Shown: piece after piece, positions 1 to 5,209 of the stretch
How the letters are laid out: the number at the start of each line of letters is the position of its first letter
Position numbering within the stretch: position 1 is the stretch's first letter
Assembly: GCA_025454565.1 (NCBI GenBank)
Contig: JALOOE010000209.1
Span: forward strand, 1-5,866
Reading direction: 5' to 3'
DNA length: 5,866 nucleotides
Source: Anaerolineae bacterium
GTDB taxonomy: Bacteria > Chloroflexota > Anaerolineae > CG2-30-64-16
Notes under the pieces: generated by a model
Told to the model about the DNA's origin: nothing
Database searches by the model: none
What the model saw: only the letters and a program-made list of their open reading frames with translations
Program-made: the position numbers and the translations under genes

Positions 1-1
1 G

Positions 2-436
2 CCGCTGCTGAGCGCCGACGGCCACAAAGTCGGCATCGAGATGCTGGACCTGACGACCGGCAAGCGGCACGTTTTCGCGCGCGTGGTCGAAGCGGATCAG
101 CCGGCGACGGTTGGCGTGTACCGCATCTCAGAGGAGGCGATCGAGTGGGCGCAGAAGGTGCTGGCGGCGGCATTGCTGTCGGGTGCAGATTGGATCGTCG
201 TCGATGAGATCGGGCCGCTGGAGTTGCGCCAGGGCGGCGGCTTTGCCTTTGCGCTTCAGCCGCTGGCCGATTCGGTGCGCATCCCCAACGCGATCGTGGT
301 CGTGCGAGAATCGTTGGCGGATGAGCTCGCCGAGCGGTTGGGGCGCACCGATGTCATTCGTGTTCAGGTGACGGAGAAGAATCGCAGCACGATCCCCGCT
401 CGCCTGGTCAAGCTCGCTCGCTCGATACGCCAGTGA
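2..436 (+). CDS. THEP1-type nucleoside-triphosphatase, 3' part
   Basis: The gene is open at the left edge; the reading frame enters at base 2 and ends with TGA at 434-436, giving about 144 C-terminal residues. The internal ATG at 41 is not a credible start because the family-like stretch GHKVGIEMLDLTTGKR runs straight across it. The best marker is the Walker B-like segment WIVVDEIGPLEL at 191-226, typical of the THEP1 (archaeal/bacterial P-loop NTPase, PF03266) family; the following Gly-rich RQGGGF and the late strand IVVVRE also fit. These proteins are about 170-190 aa and hydrolyse NTPs, with no settled cell role. The Walker A loop would lie upstream of the window, so catalytic competence cannot be judged here. 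The end overlaps a possible GTG start of the next small gene (GTGA at 433-436), which suggests translational coupling. Family call is fairly sure; function is not. Confidence 0.8.
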   Translation, partial: PLLSADGHKVGIEMLDLTTGKRHVFARVVEADQPATVGVYRISEEAIEWAQKVLAAALLSGADWIVVDEIGPLELRQGGGFAFALQPLADSVRIPNAIVVVRESLADELAERLGRTDVIRVQVTEKNRSTIPARLVKLARSIRQ

Positions 437-447
437 TCAGGTCGCCG

Positions 448-669
448 ATGTCGTCATCTGAATGGTACACTTTGATCGCAGCCGTGGTCCTATTGGGACT
501 CGCGTTGCTGAACAGCCAGTGGATGACCCTGCTCGTGTCGGTGGTGGGCGTGATCGCGGGTATCGTCCTGGTGGCGCGCGGCCCGCTCAAACGCGGCGGC
601 ATGTTTGCGTTTGCGGGCTTCGTCATTGCTGGGGCGCTCGCGATTTTCAGTCTGATGCTCGCTAAGTAG
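448..669 (+). CDS. small hypothetical membrane protein, three predicted helices
   Basis: This is a 73-residue protein that I do not recognise. From the ATG at 448 it begins MSSSEWYTLIAAVVLLG and contains three hydrophobic segments, roughly residues 6-23, 25-43 and 51-71, with a short basic loop (RGPLKRGG) between the second and third. The positive charge suggests that loop is cytoplasmic and the N-terminus is outside. Third codon positions are mostly G or C, as in the neighbours, which supports a real gene. A GTG at 433 is an alternative start that would overlap the preceding stop codon by 4 bases and add five residues; ATG 448 is preferred because a weak AGGT lies 5 nt ahead of it. It probably shares a transcript with the NTPase. 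No catalytic motif is visible, so a function cannot be assigned. Confidence 0.6.
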   Translation: MSSSEWYTLIAAVVLLGLALLNSQWMTLLVSVVGVIAGIVLVARGPLKRGGMFAFAGFVIAGALAIFSLMLAK

Positions 670-693
670 TGAAAACCCAGGTGTGCTTTTGGT

Positions 694-758
694 AGGATGA
701 GCAGAATAGCCAGGATGATTGCCATGTTCTTATCCTGTTCATCCTGTCAATCATCTCG
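694..758. repeat. 9-base-periodic inverted-repeat element
   Basis: Within the 670-792 gap, AGGATGAGCAGAATA (694-708) is the imperfect inverted partner of TATCCTGTTCATCCT (731-745), matching at 13 of 15 positions, with one of the differences a possible G-U pair in RNA. A second, interleaved inverted match joins 713-724 to 745-756 (10 of 12). Both arms are built from 9-base units: AGGATGAGC at 694 and AGGATGATT at 712 lie exactly 18 bases apart, and ATCCTGTTC (732), ATCCTGTCA (741) and ATCATCTCG (750) follow each other in register. It looks like a dispersed intergenic repeat element rather than a terminator, since no T-run follows. Confidence 0.55.
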
Positions 759-778
759 ATTCTCGGCTTGTGCGAGTT

Positions 779-784
779 AGGAGG
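779..784 (+). promoter_or_regulatory. ribosome binding site that fixes the rpiB start
   Basis: A full AGGAGG lies 8 nt ahead of the ATG at 793 but only 2 nt ahead of the in-frame TTG at 787. This decides for the ATG, giving a protein that starts MQIAVGADHGG as the family does. Confidence 0.8.
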
Positions 785-792
785 CTTTGGGA

Positions 793-1239
793 ATGCAGAT
801 CGCCGTTGGAGCCGATCATGGTGGCTTTCCGCTTAAGGATGAGGTAATCCGGGCCGTGACTGCGGCCGGGCATGAGGTGCTCGACTTGGGCGCGTGCGAT
901 GCAACACCATCGGATTATCCCGATTTCGCCCTGCTTGTGGGGCGCGCGATCCAGGAGGGCCGGGCTGACCGGGGCATCCTGTTGTGCGGCAGCGGTGTCG
1001 GCGCGTCGATTGCCGCAAACAAGCTGCACGGCATCCGCGCCGGGCTGTGTCACGACATCTACTCGGCGCATCAGTGCGTGGAGCACGACAACGCCAACGT
1101 CCTCTGCCTGGGGCCGCGCATCATCGGTCCCGCGTTGATCGCCGAGCTGGTGACAGCGTTCTTGAACGCGCAGTTCACCGGCGAGGAACGCCACCTCCGC
1201 CGGCTGGCGAAGATCGCTGCCATGGAAAAGAGCGGCTGA
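793..1239 (+). CDS. rpiB: ribose-5-phosphate isomerase B (RpiB/LacAB family)
   Basis: This 148-residue cytoplasmic enzyme should interconvert ribulose-5-phosphate and ribose-5-phosphate in the non-oxidative pentose phosphate pathway. The length fits the RpiB/LacA/LacB family (about 140-160 aa). Visible family signatures are the N-terminal strand with ADHGG (residues 7-11, Asp8 and His9 for phosphosugar binding), SDYPDFA at 40-46, the catalytic-loop ILLCGSGVGASIAANK at 62-77, and HDNANVLCLG at 98-107. Cys65 corresponds to the catalytic base cysteine of the E. coli enzyme and His98 to its ring-opening histidine, so the site looks complete. Some homologues act on allose-6-phosphate or on galactose-6-phosphate, but the single intact RpiB-like chain and the following zwf gene favour the ribose role. 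It is 80 nt upstream of zwf on the same strand; a periodic repeat fills most of that gap. Confidence 0.94.
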   Translation: MQIAVGADHGGFPLKDEVIRAVTAAGHEVLDLGACDATPSDYPDFALLVGRAIQEGRADRGILLCGSGVGASIAANKLHGIRAGLCHDIYSAHQCVEHDNANVLCLGPRIIGPALIAELVTAFLNAQFTGEERHLRRLAKIAAMEKSG

Positions 1240-1243
1240 GGCG

Positions 1244-1298
1244 GGATTTCGGATTGTGGATGGTGGATTCAGGACGTCAATCGGAAATCCGCAATCAG
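1244..1298. repeat. heptad array with facing inverted heptads, rpiB 3' flank
   Basis: Starting 5 bases after the rpiB stop codon, four consecutive 7-base units follow the consensus GGATTNN (starts 1244, 1251, 1258, 1265; the third reads GGATGGT), and a fifth begins GGA at 1272. After a short spacer the pattern returns on the opposite strand as three 7-base units at 1278-1284, 1285-1291 and 1292-1298 (CAATCGG, AAATCCG, CAATCAG). The two halves are inverted: GGATTTCGGATT at 1244-1255 matches the reverse complement of 1279-1290 at 11 of 12 positions, so the transcript could fold into a hairpin. No T-run follows, so it is not a classical terminator. Confidence 0.6.
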
Positions 1299-1319
1299 CA
1301 AGCAAGAAGTCAGGTGACT

Positions 1320-2867
1320 ATGACAGACCAGAGCTTTTCCAGGGTCCCAAAACCATCCCCCACTACCATTGTCATCTTCGGCGCCAGTGGCGATCTGACC
1401 GAGCGCAAGCTGATTCCCGCGCTCTATACGCTCGATCTGGAGGGGCGTCTGCCGGAGCGGTATGCGGTCATCGGCGTGGCGCGCAGCGAGTACACCGACG
1501 AAGCATTCCGAGCGCACCTGCGCAAGGGTGCGCAGACCAACTCACGCCTCACTGACGCCGACGATGCCGCATGGGAGCGTTTCGCATCCCACCTGTTGTA
1601 CTGTCAGGGCGCCTATGACGATCCGGCGACCTACGCGGCGCTGGCCGCGCGGATGGCTGAGACGGATGATGCCTGCGACACGTGCGGCAGCCATCTGTTC
1701 TATCTGTCCACGCCGCCGCAGCTCTATCCGATCATCGTGGCTCATTTGGGTGCGGCTGGGCTGAGCCGCAGGGGCAGCGCCGGGCAGGATAGCTTCGTGC
1801 GCATCATCATCGAGAAGCCGTTCGGCCATGATCTCGCCAGCGCGCAAGCGCTCAACGAGCAGATACACGAGGTATTTGACGAAAGCCAGGTGTATCGCAT
1901 CGACCACTACCTGGGTAAAGAGACCGTCCAGAATATCATGGTCTTCCGCTTCGGCAACGCCATCTTCGAGCCGGTGTGGAACCGTAACTACGTCGACCAT
2001 GTGCAGATCACAGTTGCCGAAAGCGTCGCAGTGGGCCAGCGCGCCGGTTTCTATGACACCGCCGGCGTACTCCGCGATGTCTTTCAGAATCATCTGCTGC
2101 AACTGATGACGCTGATCGCGATCGAGCCGCCGGCAGCCTTCAATGCCGCGTTTCTGCGCGACGAGAAGGGCAAAGTGCTCCAGGCTGTGCGCCCGATGCG
2201 CCTCGACGAGGTGCCGGCCGCCACGGTGCGCGGGCAATATCGCACCTATCGGGACGAGCCCGGTGTGCGGCCCGGCTCCACGACTGCGACCTTCGCTGCG
2301 GTGCGTCTCCAGGTGGACAACTGGCGCTGGCAGGGCGTGCCGTTCTATCTCCGCTCGGGCAAGCTGTTGGCGAGCAAAGCGACCGAGATCACGGTGCAAT
2401 TCAAGGACGTGCCGCACAAGCTCTTTCCCCAATCGGAGAGCGGCCGTCCGCAAGCCAACTTCATCACGTTTTGCATCCAGCCGGAAGAAGGGCTGCACCT
2501 GCGCTTCGAGACCAAGATCCCGGGCGCAGGGATGCGTATGCGGCCGGTCGAGATGGATTTCCAGTTCGGCAAGGAGTTCGGCGCGGCAGCGCTGCCGGAC
2601 GCCTATGAGCGGCTGCTGCTCGATGCGCTGACCGGCGACGCATCCCTCTTCGCGCGCGCCGACGAAATCGAGTTGAGTTGGCAGATCATCGATCCGATCC
2701 AGGCCGGCTGGGACGCCTCTGACGCGGCGCTGCCGACGGCGCAGGGCTGGCGCACTGAAACCGCCCCGCCGCTTGAGTTCTACGAGAAGGGCGCGTGGGG
2801 TCCGCCCGGCGCCGACCGCATGTTGGCTCAAGTGGACCGCCACTGGCGCATCAGTTGTGGCGGGTGA
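1320..2867 (+). CDS. zwf: glucose-6-phosphate 1-dehydrogenase
   Basis: This 515-residue cytoplasmic enzyme should oxidise glucose-6-phosphate to 6-phosphogluconolactone with NAD(P)+, the entry step of the oxidative pentose phosphate pathway. The N-terminal Rossmann nucleotide site is VIFGASGDLTERKL (residues 18-31). EKPFG is at 165-169. The substrate signature RIDHYLGKE is at 193-201, with Asp195 and His196, and FYDTAGVLRDVFQNH at 244-258 ends in the expected catalytic base His258. The C-terminal YEKGAWGP segment also fits the family, whose usual length is about 480-515 aa. The open frame runs back to 984, but those codons overlap rpiB, so I start at ATG 1320, shortly before the conserved glycine motif; a weak AAGAAG lies 10 nt upstream, and GTG 1314 is an alternative. 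The protein has a CDTC pair at 119-122 in a normally variable stretch. No opcA, pgl or gnd gene is visible. A methyltransferase gene follows after 19 nt. Confidence 0.96.
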   Translation: MTDQSFSRVPKPSPTTIVIFGASGDLTERKLIPALYTLDLEGRLPERYAVIGVARSEYTDEAFRAHLRKGAQTNSRLTDADDAAWERFASHLLYCQGAYDDPATYAALAARMAETDDACDTCGSHLFYLSTPPQLYPIIVAHLGAAGLSRRGSAGQDSFVRIIIEKPFGHDLASAQALNEQIHEVFDESQVYRIDHYLGKETVQNIMVFRFGNAIFEPVWNRNYVDHVQITVAESVAVGQRAGFYDTAGVLRDVFQNHLLQLMTLIAIEPPAAFNAAFLRDEKGKVLQAVRPMRLDEVPAATVRGQYRTYRDEPGVRPGSTTATFAAVRLQVDNWRWQGVPFYLRSGKLLASKATEITVQFKDVPHKLFPQSESGRPQANFITFCIQPEEGLHLRFETKIPGAGMRMRPVEMDFQFGKEFGAAALPDAYERLLLDALTGDASLFARADEIELSWQIIDPIQAGWDASDAALPTAQGWRTETAPPLEFYEKGAWGPPGADRMLAQVDRHWRISCGG

Positions 2868-2886
2868 GAAACGAAGGATATTGCGG

Positions 2887-3336
2887 ATGGGTAAACGTGG
2901 CGAAGGGTGGTTTCTGATCCAACTGGGGATCTTTGTGCTGATCTTGCTGTCGTCGCGCATCGGCCTGTGGGTGTTCCCGGTGTGGCTGCGCACACTCGGC
3001 GGTCTGCTCCTGGCGATCGGCGGCATCTCCGGGACGCTGGGCATCCTCGCGCTCGGCCGCAACCTCAGCCCGTTCCCCAAGCCCATCGAAGGCGGCGTGC
3101 TGGTCACGAGCGGCATCTATAGCATCGTGCGCCATCCGATATATACCGGGCTGATCCTGGGCACCCTGGGCTGGGGTCTACTGATGAGTAGCGTGCTCGG
3201 CGTGATCCTGGCCGTCGTGCTCTTCATCTTCTTCGATCGAAAATCGCGACGCGAGGAGGTCTGGCTGATGGAAGCGTATCCGGGCTATGCAGAATACCGT
3301 GGGCGCGTGAAGAAGTTGGTTCCGGGAATCTATTGA
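2887..3336 (+). CDS. isoprenylcysteine/phospholipid methyltransferase-family membrane protein
   Basis: This 149-residue integral membrane protein starts at ATG 2887, set by AAGGA at 2874-2878 with an 8-nt spacer; an open frame further upstream overlaps zwf and is not used. Hydrophobic segments lie at about residues 8-23, 34-56 and 85-117, the last probably two helices. The diagnostic part is VTSGIYSIVRHPIYTG (73-88), with Arg82-His83-Pro84, followed by REEVWLMEAYPGYAEYRGRV (122-141) with paired Glu123-Glu124. That layout is the SAM-binding C-terminal region of the ICMT/PEMT group (PF04140, PF04191). In bacteria the substrates are mostly unknown: a lipid, a prenyl compound or a small thiol or selenol are all possible, so I give no gene name. 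The 19-nt gap to zwf suggests one transcript, ended by the palindrome at 3368-3409. The family call is firm, the substrate unknown. Confidence 0.85.
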   Translation: MGKRGEGWFLIQLGIFVLILLSSRIGLWVFPVWLRTLGGLLLAIGGISGTLGILALGRNLSPFPKPIEGGVLVTSGIYSIVRHPIYTGLILGTLGWGLLMSSVLGVILAVVLFIFFDRKSRREEVWLMEAYPGYAEYRGRVKKLVPGIY

Positions 3337-3337
3337 G

Positions 3338-3371
3338 GGTAGAAGGGTCAAGGTGGCAGGTTGAAGGAAGG
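3338..3371 (+). repeat. heptad array, methyltransferase 3' flank
   Basis: Two bases after the methyltransferase stop codon, 7-base units run in exact register: GGTAGAA (3338), GGGTCAA (3345), GGTGGCA (3352), GGTTGAA (3359) and a GGAAGGC-type unit at 3366 that merges into the terminator palindrome. The consensus is roughly GGTNNAA. It differs in word but not in period from the arrays after rpiB and after the minus-strand gene. Confidence 0.6.
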
Positions 3372-3409
3372 CCGGGCTGGGCGATCACGTGATCGCCCAG
3401 CCCGGCCTT
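3368..3409. terminator. perfect 42-bp palindrome, likely bidirectional terminator
   Basis: Bases 3368-3409 form a perfect palindrome with 21-bp arms centred on CACGTG at 3386-3391; all pairs match without a mismatch. In RNA it would give a very stable GC-rich stem with a four-base loop. It lies between two converging genes: it ends 32 nt after the plus-strand methyltransferase stop and is 120 nt beyond the stop of the minus-strand gene at 3529. The arms end in AA/TT, and T-containing but not uniform runs follow on both sides, so it can work in both directions. A smaller hairpin at 3424-3445 (TGGC, bulged T, CGGTC, loop GGC) lies just to its right and may help the minus-strand transcript. Confidence 0.72.
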
Positions 3410-3455
3410 GTGGTTTCTGATGCTGGCTCGGTCGGCGACCGGCCAAAGCAGAGGT

Positions 3456-3528
3456 CGTCAAACGTCAATCGCCGGTCATCGGCCGTCCAGCCTTGCTTTG
3501 GTCTTTCGTCCTTCGTCTTTCGTCTTTG
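3456..3528 (-). repeat. heptad arrays, 3' flank of the DUF4870-like gene
   Basis: Reading the minus strand from the stop codon at 3529-3531, one base is followed by AAAGACG, AAAGACG, AAGGACG and AAAGACC in exact 7-base register (3527 down to 3500). After a short irregular stretch a second, more degenerate run of five units of the form NNNGACG covers 3490 down to 3456, shifted by two bases from the first. On the plus strand these read CGTC every 7 bases at 3507, 3514, 3521 and again at 3456, 3463 and 3484. Sequence conservation is strong in the first run and weak in the second. Confidence 0.6.
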
Positions 3529-4176
3529 TCAAATCCACTTCTGCTCGCGCGCCAGCCGGCTGATGACCGGGATCTCCGGCGTCCTGCCGGTGAGCGCATA
3601 GAACGCGTAGATCAGGGCCACAATGTGCGGCAGGAAGAAGACCACCCACAGACAGATCAGGCAGAAAGCGAAGAGCCCCAACGTCGCCAGCGTGAGCATC
3701 CCCATTGCCAACCCCACCACGATCTCGTAGAGTACGGCGACGCACCAGAAAGCAATCGAGGTGACGGCATGGTAGCGTTGGAAGGGCCGGTTGCGGTTCG
3801 GTTCGATCAGCAGCAGCACGATCGAAAGGATCGGCAACTGGAAGATCACCATCGTGAACCAGGTCAGCGCGGCCAGCAACTTATCGTCCCCTGAAACTTC
3901 GGTGGCGCCCGCAATGGCTACTGGGGGCGACGAGACGGGCGCCTCTGGCGCCGCCGGAGCTATCGGCGGCACCGGGGCTTCTGGCGGGACGGGCGGAGCG
4001 GCCTCGTCCGCGGCGGGTATGGCTGGCGCCTCGGCCTCTGCCGGGAACGGCGTGGGCGTCACCTCGTCGATCATGGCAGCAGGTGGCGTTTCGACCGCTT
4101 CTACCGGCGGAATATCGGTCGGGATGGGCGCCTCGGCCGGCTCGGCTGGCACCAGCTCCTGTTTTTCGTCAGACAT
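3529..4176 (-). CDS. DUF4870/Tic20-like membrane protein with Pro/Ala-rich N-terminal extension
   Basis: This 215-residue protein starts at the ATG complementary to 4174-4176, with GGAGG at 4185-4189 and an 8-nt spacer. Residues 1 to about 95 are low-complexity, rich in Pro, Ala, Glu and Val, with a single Lys after the start region and no signal peptide, so they are probably disordered. The membrane part begins at about residue 97: DDKLLAALTWFTMV and a first helix at 101-124, a basic loop with EPNRNRPFQRYHA (125-137), a second helix at about 138-158, and one or two helices at 161-194, ending in a family-like tail YALTGRTPEIPVISRLA. The conserved-looking RYHA and the C-terminal IPVI point to the DUF4870 (PF09685, Tic20-like) group, whose role is unknown. 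It is transcribed toward the methyltransferase gene; a strong terminator just upstream of it closes the neighbouring cytochrome unit, so it should have its own promoter between 4177 and 4264, which I could not identify. Confidence 0.75.
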   Translation of the reverse strand: MSDEKQELVPAEPAEAPIPTDIPPVEAVETPPAAMIDEVTPTPFPAEAEAPAIPAADEAAPPVPPEAPVPPIAPAAPEAPVSSPPVAIAGATEVSGDDKLLAALTWFTMVIFQLPILSIVLLLIEPNRNRPFQRYHAVTSIAFWCVAVLYEIVVGLAMGMLTLATLGLFAFCLICLWVVFFLPHIVALIYAFYALTGRTPEIPVISRLAREQKWI

Positions 4177-4264
4177 GGATCAATCCTCCATTGAGAGTCG
4201 GATGTACTGTGCGTTCACCTCACTCTACGCCGCAATCGCCGATAAGTTTCATAGTTTCGGAACC

Positions 4265-4298
4265 AAAAAGACGGCCACCCCGCAGGAGTGACCGTCTT
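4265..4298 (-). terminator. intrinsic terminator of the cytochrome lipoprotein gene
   Basis: On the minus strand a 14-bp stem (4298-4285 pairing with 4281-4268, including two G-U pairs) closes a 3-nt loop and is followed by TTTTT (4269-4265) and GG. It begins 18 nt after the stop codon of the cytochrome lipoprotein gene at 4316. This is a textbook rho-independent terminator for that gene and separates it from the DUF4870-like gene. Confidence 0.88.
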
Positions 4299-4315
4299 GG
4301 CGCGCGCGGCTCGGA

Positions 4316-4984
4316 TCAGTTGTTCTGTGCGCCCGCGTTGACCCAGTCGGTCAGAATCTTGATCTGATTGTCGGGCAACTTGTCGGCGCGCTTCGGCATC
4401 TTGCCGTTGACGACGAGCTTGACGAAATCGCTGTCAGCAGCATTGCCGGGTTTGATGACGGCGCCGTTATCGGAGCCCTTCATCAAGTCCGCATAGGTCT
4501 TGAAGCTCAGTCCTTCTTCCGTTTTCTCGCCGCCGTGGCACTTCGCGCACTTTTGATCGAGGATCGGCTTGACATCCTTCGCAAAGCTGACGCTCGCGGC
4601 CGGCGCGGCCACTGGAGCCGCCTGGGTCGCTGTGGCCGCCGGTTTTTCCGTCGCCTTTGGCGCTTCGGTCGCTTTCGGTGGTTCAGTTGCTTTCGGCGCC
4701 TCTGTAGCGGCCGGTTTTTCCGTCGGCTTGGGCGCAGCGGTAGCGGGCGCAGCCGTGGCGGCTGGCGCAGCCGTGGCGGCTGGCGCAGCCGTGGCGGCTG
4801 GCGCAGCCGTAGCTTGTGCCGCCGGCGCGGCCGTGGGCTGCGCTGCCGGTTCGGCCGGCGCAGTGGCTGGCGCGCAGGCTGCCAGCATCAAGAGCAACGC
4901 AGAGCCGACCAGGGTCAGCGCGAACGCCCTGTGTCGACGGCGCGAAGTCGCGCCCTGTATGTCCCGGATGTCCTTCATGTTCAT
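4316..4984 (-). CDS. cytochrome c-type lipoprotein with Ala/Pro/Thr linker
   Basis: This 222-residue exported protein has a basic N-region (RRRHR, 15-19), a hydrophobic core and a lipobox LAAC with Cys37, so it should be lipid-anchored on the outer face of the cytoplasmic membrane. Residues 38-132 are a low-complexity linker of Ala, Pro, Thr, then Lys and Glu. The C-terminal 90 residues are a single heme c domain: VSFAKDVKPILDQKCAKCHG with the CAKCH heme site at 146-150, VIKPGNAADSDFVKLV (176-191), a likely Met axial ligand in GKMPKR (Met196), and a closing ILTDWVNAGAQ helix. This domain resembles the PSCyt1-type/cytochrome c family (PF07635 style). A role as an electron carrier tethered to the membrane is inferred. 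The start at 4984 is backed by GAGGTGA at 4992-4998; a second Met two codons later is possible. It is divergent from the diheme cytochrome gene and ends at an intrinsic terminator. Confidence 0.9.
   Translation of the reverse strand: MNMKDIRDIQGATSRRRHRAFALTLVGSALLLMLAACAPATAPAEPAAQPTAAPAAQATAAPAATAAPAATAAPAATAAPATAAPKPTEKPAATEAPKATEPPKATEAPKATEKPAATATQAAPVAAPAASVSFAKDVKPILDQKCAKCHGGEKTEEGLSFKTYADLMKGSDNGAVIKPGNAADSDFVKLVVNGKMPKRADKLPDNQIKILTDWVNAGAQNN
4755..4808 (-). repeat. three exact 18-bp tandem repeats in the linker
   Basis: The unit GTGGCGGCTGGCGCAGCC occurs three times without mismatch at 4755-4772, 4773-4790 and 4791-4808. A shortened relative precedes it at 4740-4754. On the coding strand each unit encodes six residues of the Ala-Ala-Pro-Ala-Ala-Thr type, so copy changes would alter linker length in frame. 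Confidence 0.9.
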
Positions 4985-4991
4985 AATCCTG

Positions 4992-4998
4992 TCACCTC
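4992..4998 (-). promoter_or_regulatory. ribosome binding site of the cytochrome lipoprotein gene
   Basis: GAGGTGA on the minus strand ends 7 nt before the ATG at 4984 and supports that start. A weaker AGGA at 4987-4990 would serve the second ATG at 4978 with an 8-nt spacer. Confidence 0.6.
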
Positions 4999-5102
4999 GG
5001 TGAGTTTGTCTTCACGCCACGTTCCGAGCGTGGTCGCTGCCTGCAATATGAGATTCGCAGATTTGCCGGATTACGGTGATCCATGTATCATGCTTGCGCC
5101 GT

Positions 5103-5131
5103 ATTCTATCGTAGACGTACGGTTGAAACAA
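5103..5131 (-). promoter_or_regulatory. candidate sigma-70 promoter for the cytochrome lipoprotein
   Basis: On the minus strand TTGTTT (5131-5126) and TAGAAT (5108-5103) are separated by exactly 17 bases. The -10 matches the consensus at five of six positions and the -35 at three. Transcription would start near 5096, giving a leader of about 110 nt before the ATG at 4984. Confidence 0.4.
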
Positions 5132-5152
5132 CAAGGGGAGTATAGGAATATT
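5123..5152 (+). promoter_or_regulatory. candidate sigma-70 promoter for the diheme cytochrome
   Basis: TTGAAA (5123-5128) and AATATT (5147-5152) are 18 bases apart; the -10 is weak at four of six matches. The -35 overlaps the -35 of the opposing candidate promoter, and both fall in the short palindrome GTTGAAACAAC (5122-5132), a possible operator half-site pair. Confidence 0.28.
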
Positions 5153-5209
5153 CTCATGGCCTGTCTGTGGGCTTTATCCCAATCAGCAGGATAGAGATAG
5201 GAGGTGCGG

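Noticed and set aside
408..725. Minus-strand frame opposite the small membrane protein.
   Set aside because: The plus-strand frame has better codon use and a coherent three-helix pattern; the minus frame also begins inside the 9-base-period repeat.
787..792. TTG start for rpiB at 787.
   Set aside because: The ribosome site ends only 2 nt away from it, while ATG 793 has an 8-nt spacer and gives the usual N-terminus.
984..1319. Upstream extension of the zwf frame.
   Set aside because: It overlaps rpiB in another frame and lacks family similarity; the G6PDH nucleotide motif begins shortly after ATG 1320.
1542..3116. A 524-codon open frame on the minus strand.
   Set aside because: It lies antisense to zwf and part of the methyltransferase, both of which have clear family motifs; long antisense frames are expected in GC-rich genes, and the translation shows no domain.
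3456..3528. Heptad tract as a CRISPR array.
   Set aside because: Units are 7 bases with no spacer-length unique segments, far below any CRISPR repeat size.
3791..4291. Plus-strand frame rich in Gly, Ala and Ser.
   Set aside because: It is the complement of the Pro/Ala-rich head of the minus-strand DUF4870-like gene and has no ribosome site or domain.
4535..5194. Plus-strand Arg/Gly-rich frames over the cytochrome lipoprotein.
   Set aside because: They arise from the repeat linker read in antisense; the minus-strand gene has a lipobox, a CxxCH heme site, a ribosome site and a terminator.
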